6,664 nucleotides of DNA from Paracoccaceae bacterium (GTDB lineage: Bacteria; Pseudomonadota; Alphaproteobacteria; Rhodobacterales; Rhodobacteraceae). Positions 6,490 through 6,664 of this stretch are shown here, one piece after another (within the stretch, counting starts at the first letter, position 1; every line of letters begins with the position of its first letter). Made by a program: the position numbers and the translations under genes. The stretch spans positions 2,258 through 8,921 of the forward strand of contig DQCI01000231.1 of the NCBI GenBank assembly GCA_003545125.1, written 5' to 3'. The notes under the pieces are model-generated. The model worked only from the letters and a program-made list of their open reading frames with translations, searched no databases and had not been told where the DNA came from.

Positions 6490-6664
6490 GCACGCAAAAC
6501 GCCGAGACGTGCTGGGTTCTGTCGTATTGGGGTTTGGTGCAGGAGCATTCAGCGCGCTGACCGGCGACATCCGCGCCGGGGCCAAACGGATTGGCGGCCC
6601 GCCAGCTTGATCTCAGCTTGTGTGGCGGACCCGACCCGGAAAGCGATCTCGCCCCGCCGCGCGC
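6490..6664. other. Region downstream of feoB: hairpins, no convincing gene
   Basis: These 175 bp to the window edge hold several inverted repeats: AGCACG (6489-6494) with CGTGCT (6508-6513) across a 13-nt loop, CCGGCG (6561-6566) with CGCCGG (6574-6579) across 7 nt, and TGGCG (6592-6596) with CGCCA (6600-6604) across 3 nt. None is followed by a T-run, so which one, if any, ends the feoAB transcript is unclear. A GTG at 6486-6488 overlaps the feoB stop but opens only 24 codons. Another frame encodes a short twin-arginine-like peptide without its own start codon. I see no tRNA or complete gene. Confidence 0.5.
6561..6579 (+). terminator. GC-rich 6-bp hairpin, possible 3' end of feoAB transcript
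   Basis: CCGGCG pairs perfectly with CGCCGG across a 7-nt loop, 72 bp after the feoB stop. It is the most compact strong stem in this tail and could mark the 3' end of the operon transcript. The absence of a following T-tract argues against a classical intrinsic terminator, and neighbouring stems are rival candidates. Confidence 0.2.

Noticed and set aside
6489..6513. AGCACG/CGTGCT stem at the feoB stop as a terminator
   Set aside because: It overlaps the stop codon, has a 13-nt loop and only 6 bp, and lacks a T-tract; I do not call it as a terminator.
5641..6585. 314-codon minus-strand frame opposite feoB
   Set aside because: Antisense shadow: the translation is rich in charged residues, without motifs, and lies over conserved FeoB membrane segments.

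Overview
The window looks like a chromosomal segment of a high-GC Proteobacterium, most likely an alphaproteobacterium. The codon usage is GC-rich, the ferrous-iron operon is of the feoA-feoB type, and an FNR/FnrL-type binding site stands in front of it. The species cannot be named from the sequence alone.

The left 60% (35-3949, minus strand) is one complete large gene. It encodes a single-module non-ribosomal peptide synthetase of 1304 residues with the order condensation - adenylation - carrier - thioesterase. All four domains are recognisable, but three have non-standard signatures. The second, catalytic histidine of the condensation motif HHxxxDG is Asn. The adenylation pocket reads D-F-E-T-N-G-G-I-T-K, which I cannot match to a known substrate. 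The thioesterase elbow is AxSxG rather than GxSxG. A GC-rich hairpin lies just past its stop codon at the left edge.

The middle (3950-4317) is a 368-bp divergent intergenic region, the least GC-rich part of the window, carrying the control elements of both transcription units. On the feo side is a near-consensus FNR box, TTGACCTTGATCAA. On the synthetase side is a perfect 10-bp palindrome of unknown role.

The right part (4318-6489, plus strand) is feoA followed 6 bp later by feoB, a complete bacterial ferrous-iron uptake operon. FeoB is the inner-membrane Fe(II) transporter with a cytosolic N-terminal G domain. FeoA is the small SH3-like partner. The FNR site suggests induction at low oxygen, when Fe(II) is the available iron form. 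After feoB there are 175 bp with GC-rich hairpins, no convincing gene, and a possible decayed twin-arginine-like peptide.

Whether the synthetase product is linked to iron (for example a siderophore) is open. The only link here is the shared divergent intergenic region next to feoAB, and no siderophore gene is visible. Nothing in the window amounts to a clearly new biological system. The best lead is the synthetase with its altered condensation motif and unassigned substrate code.
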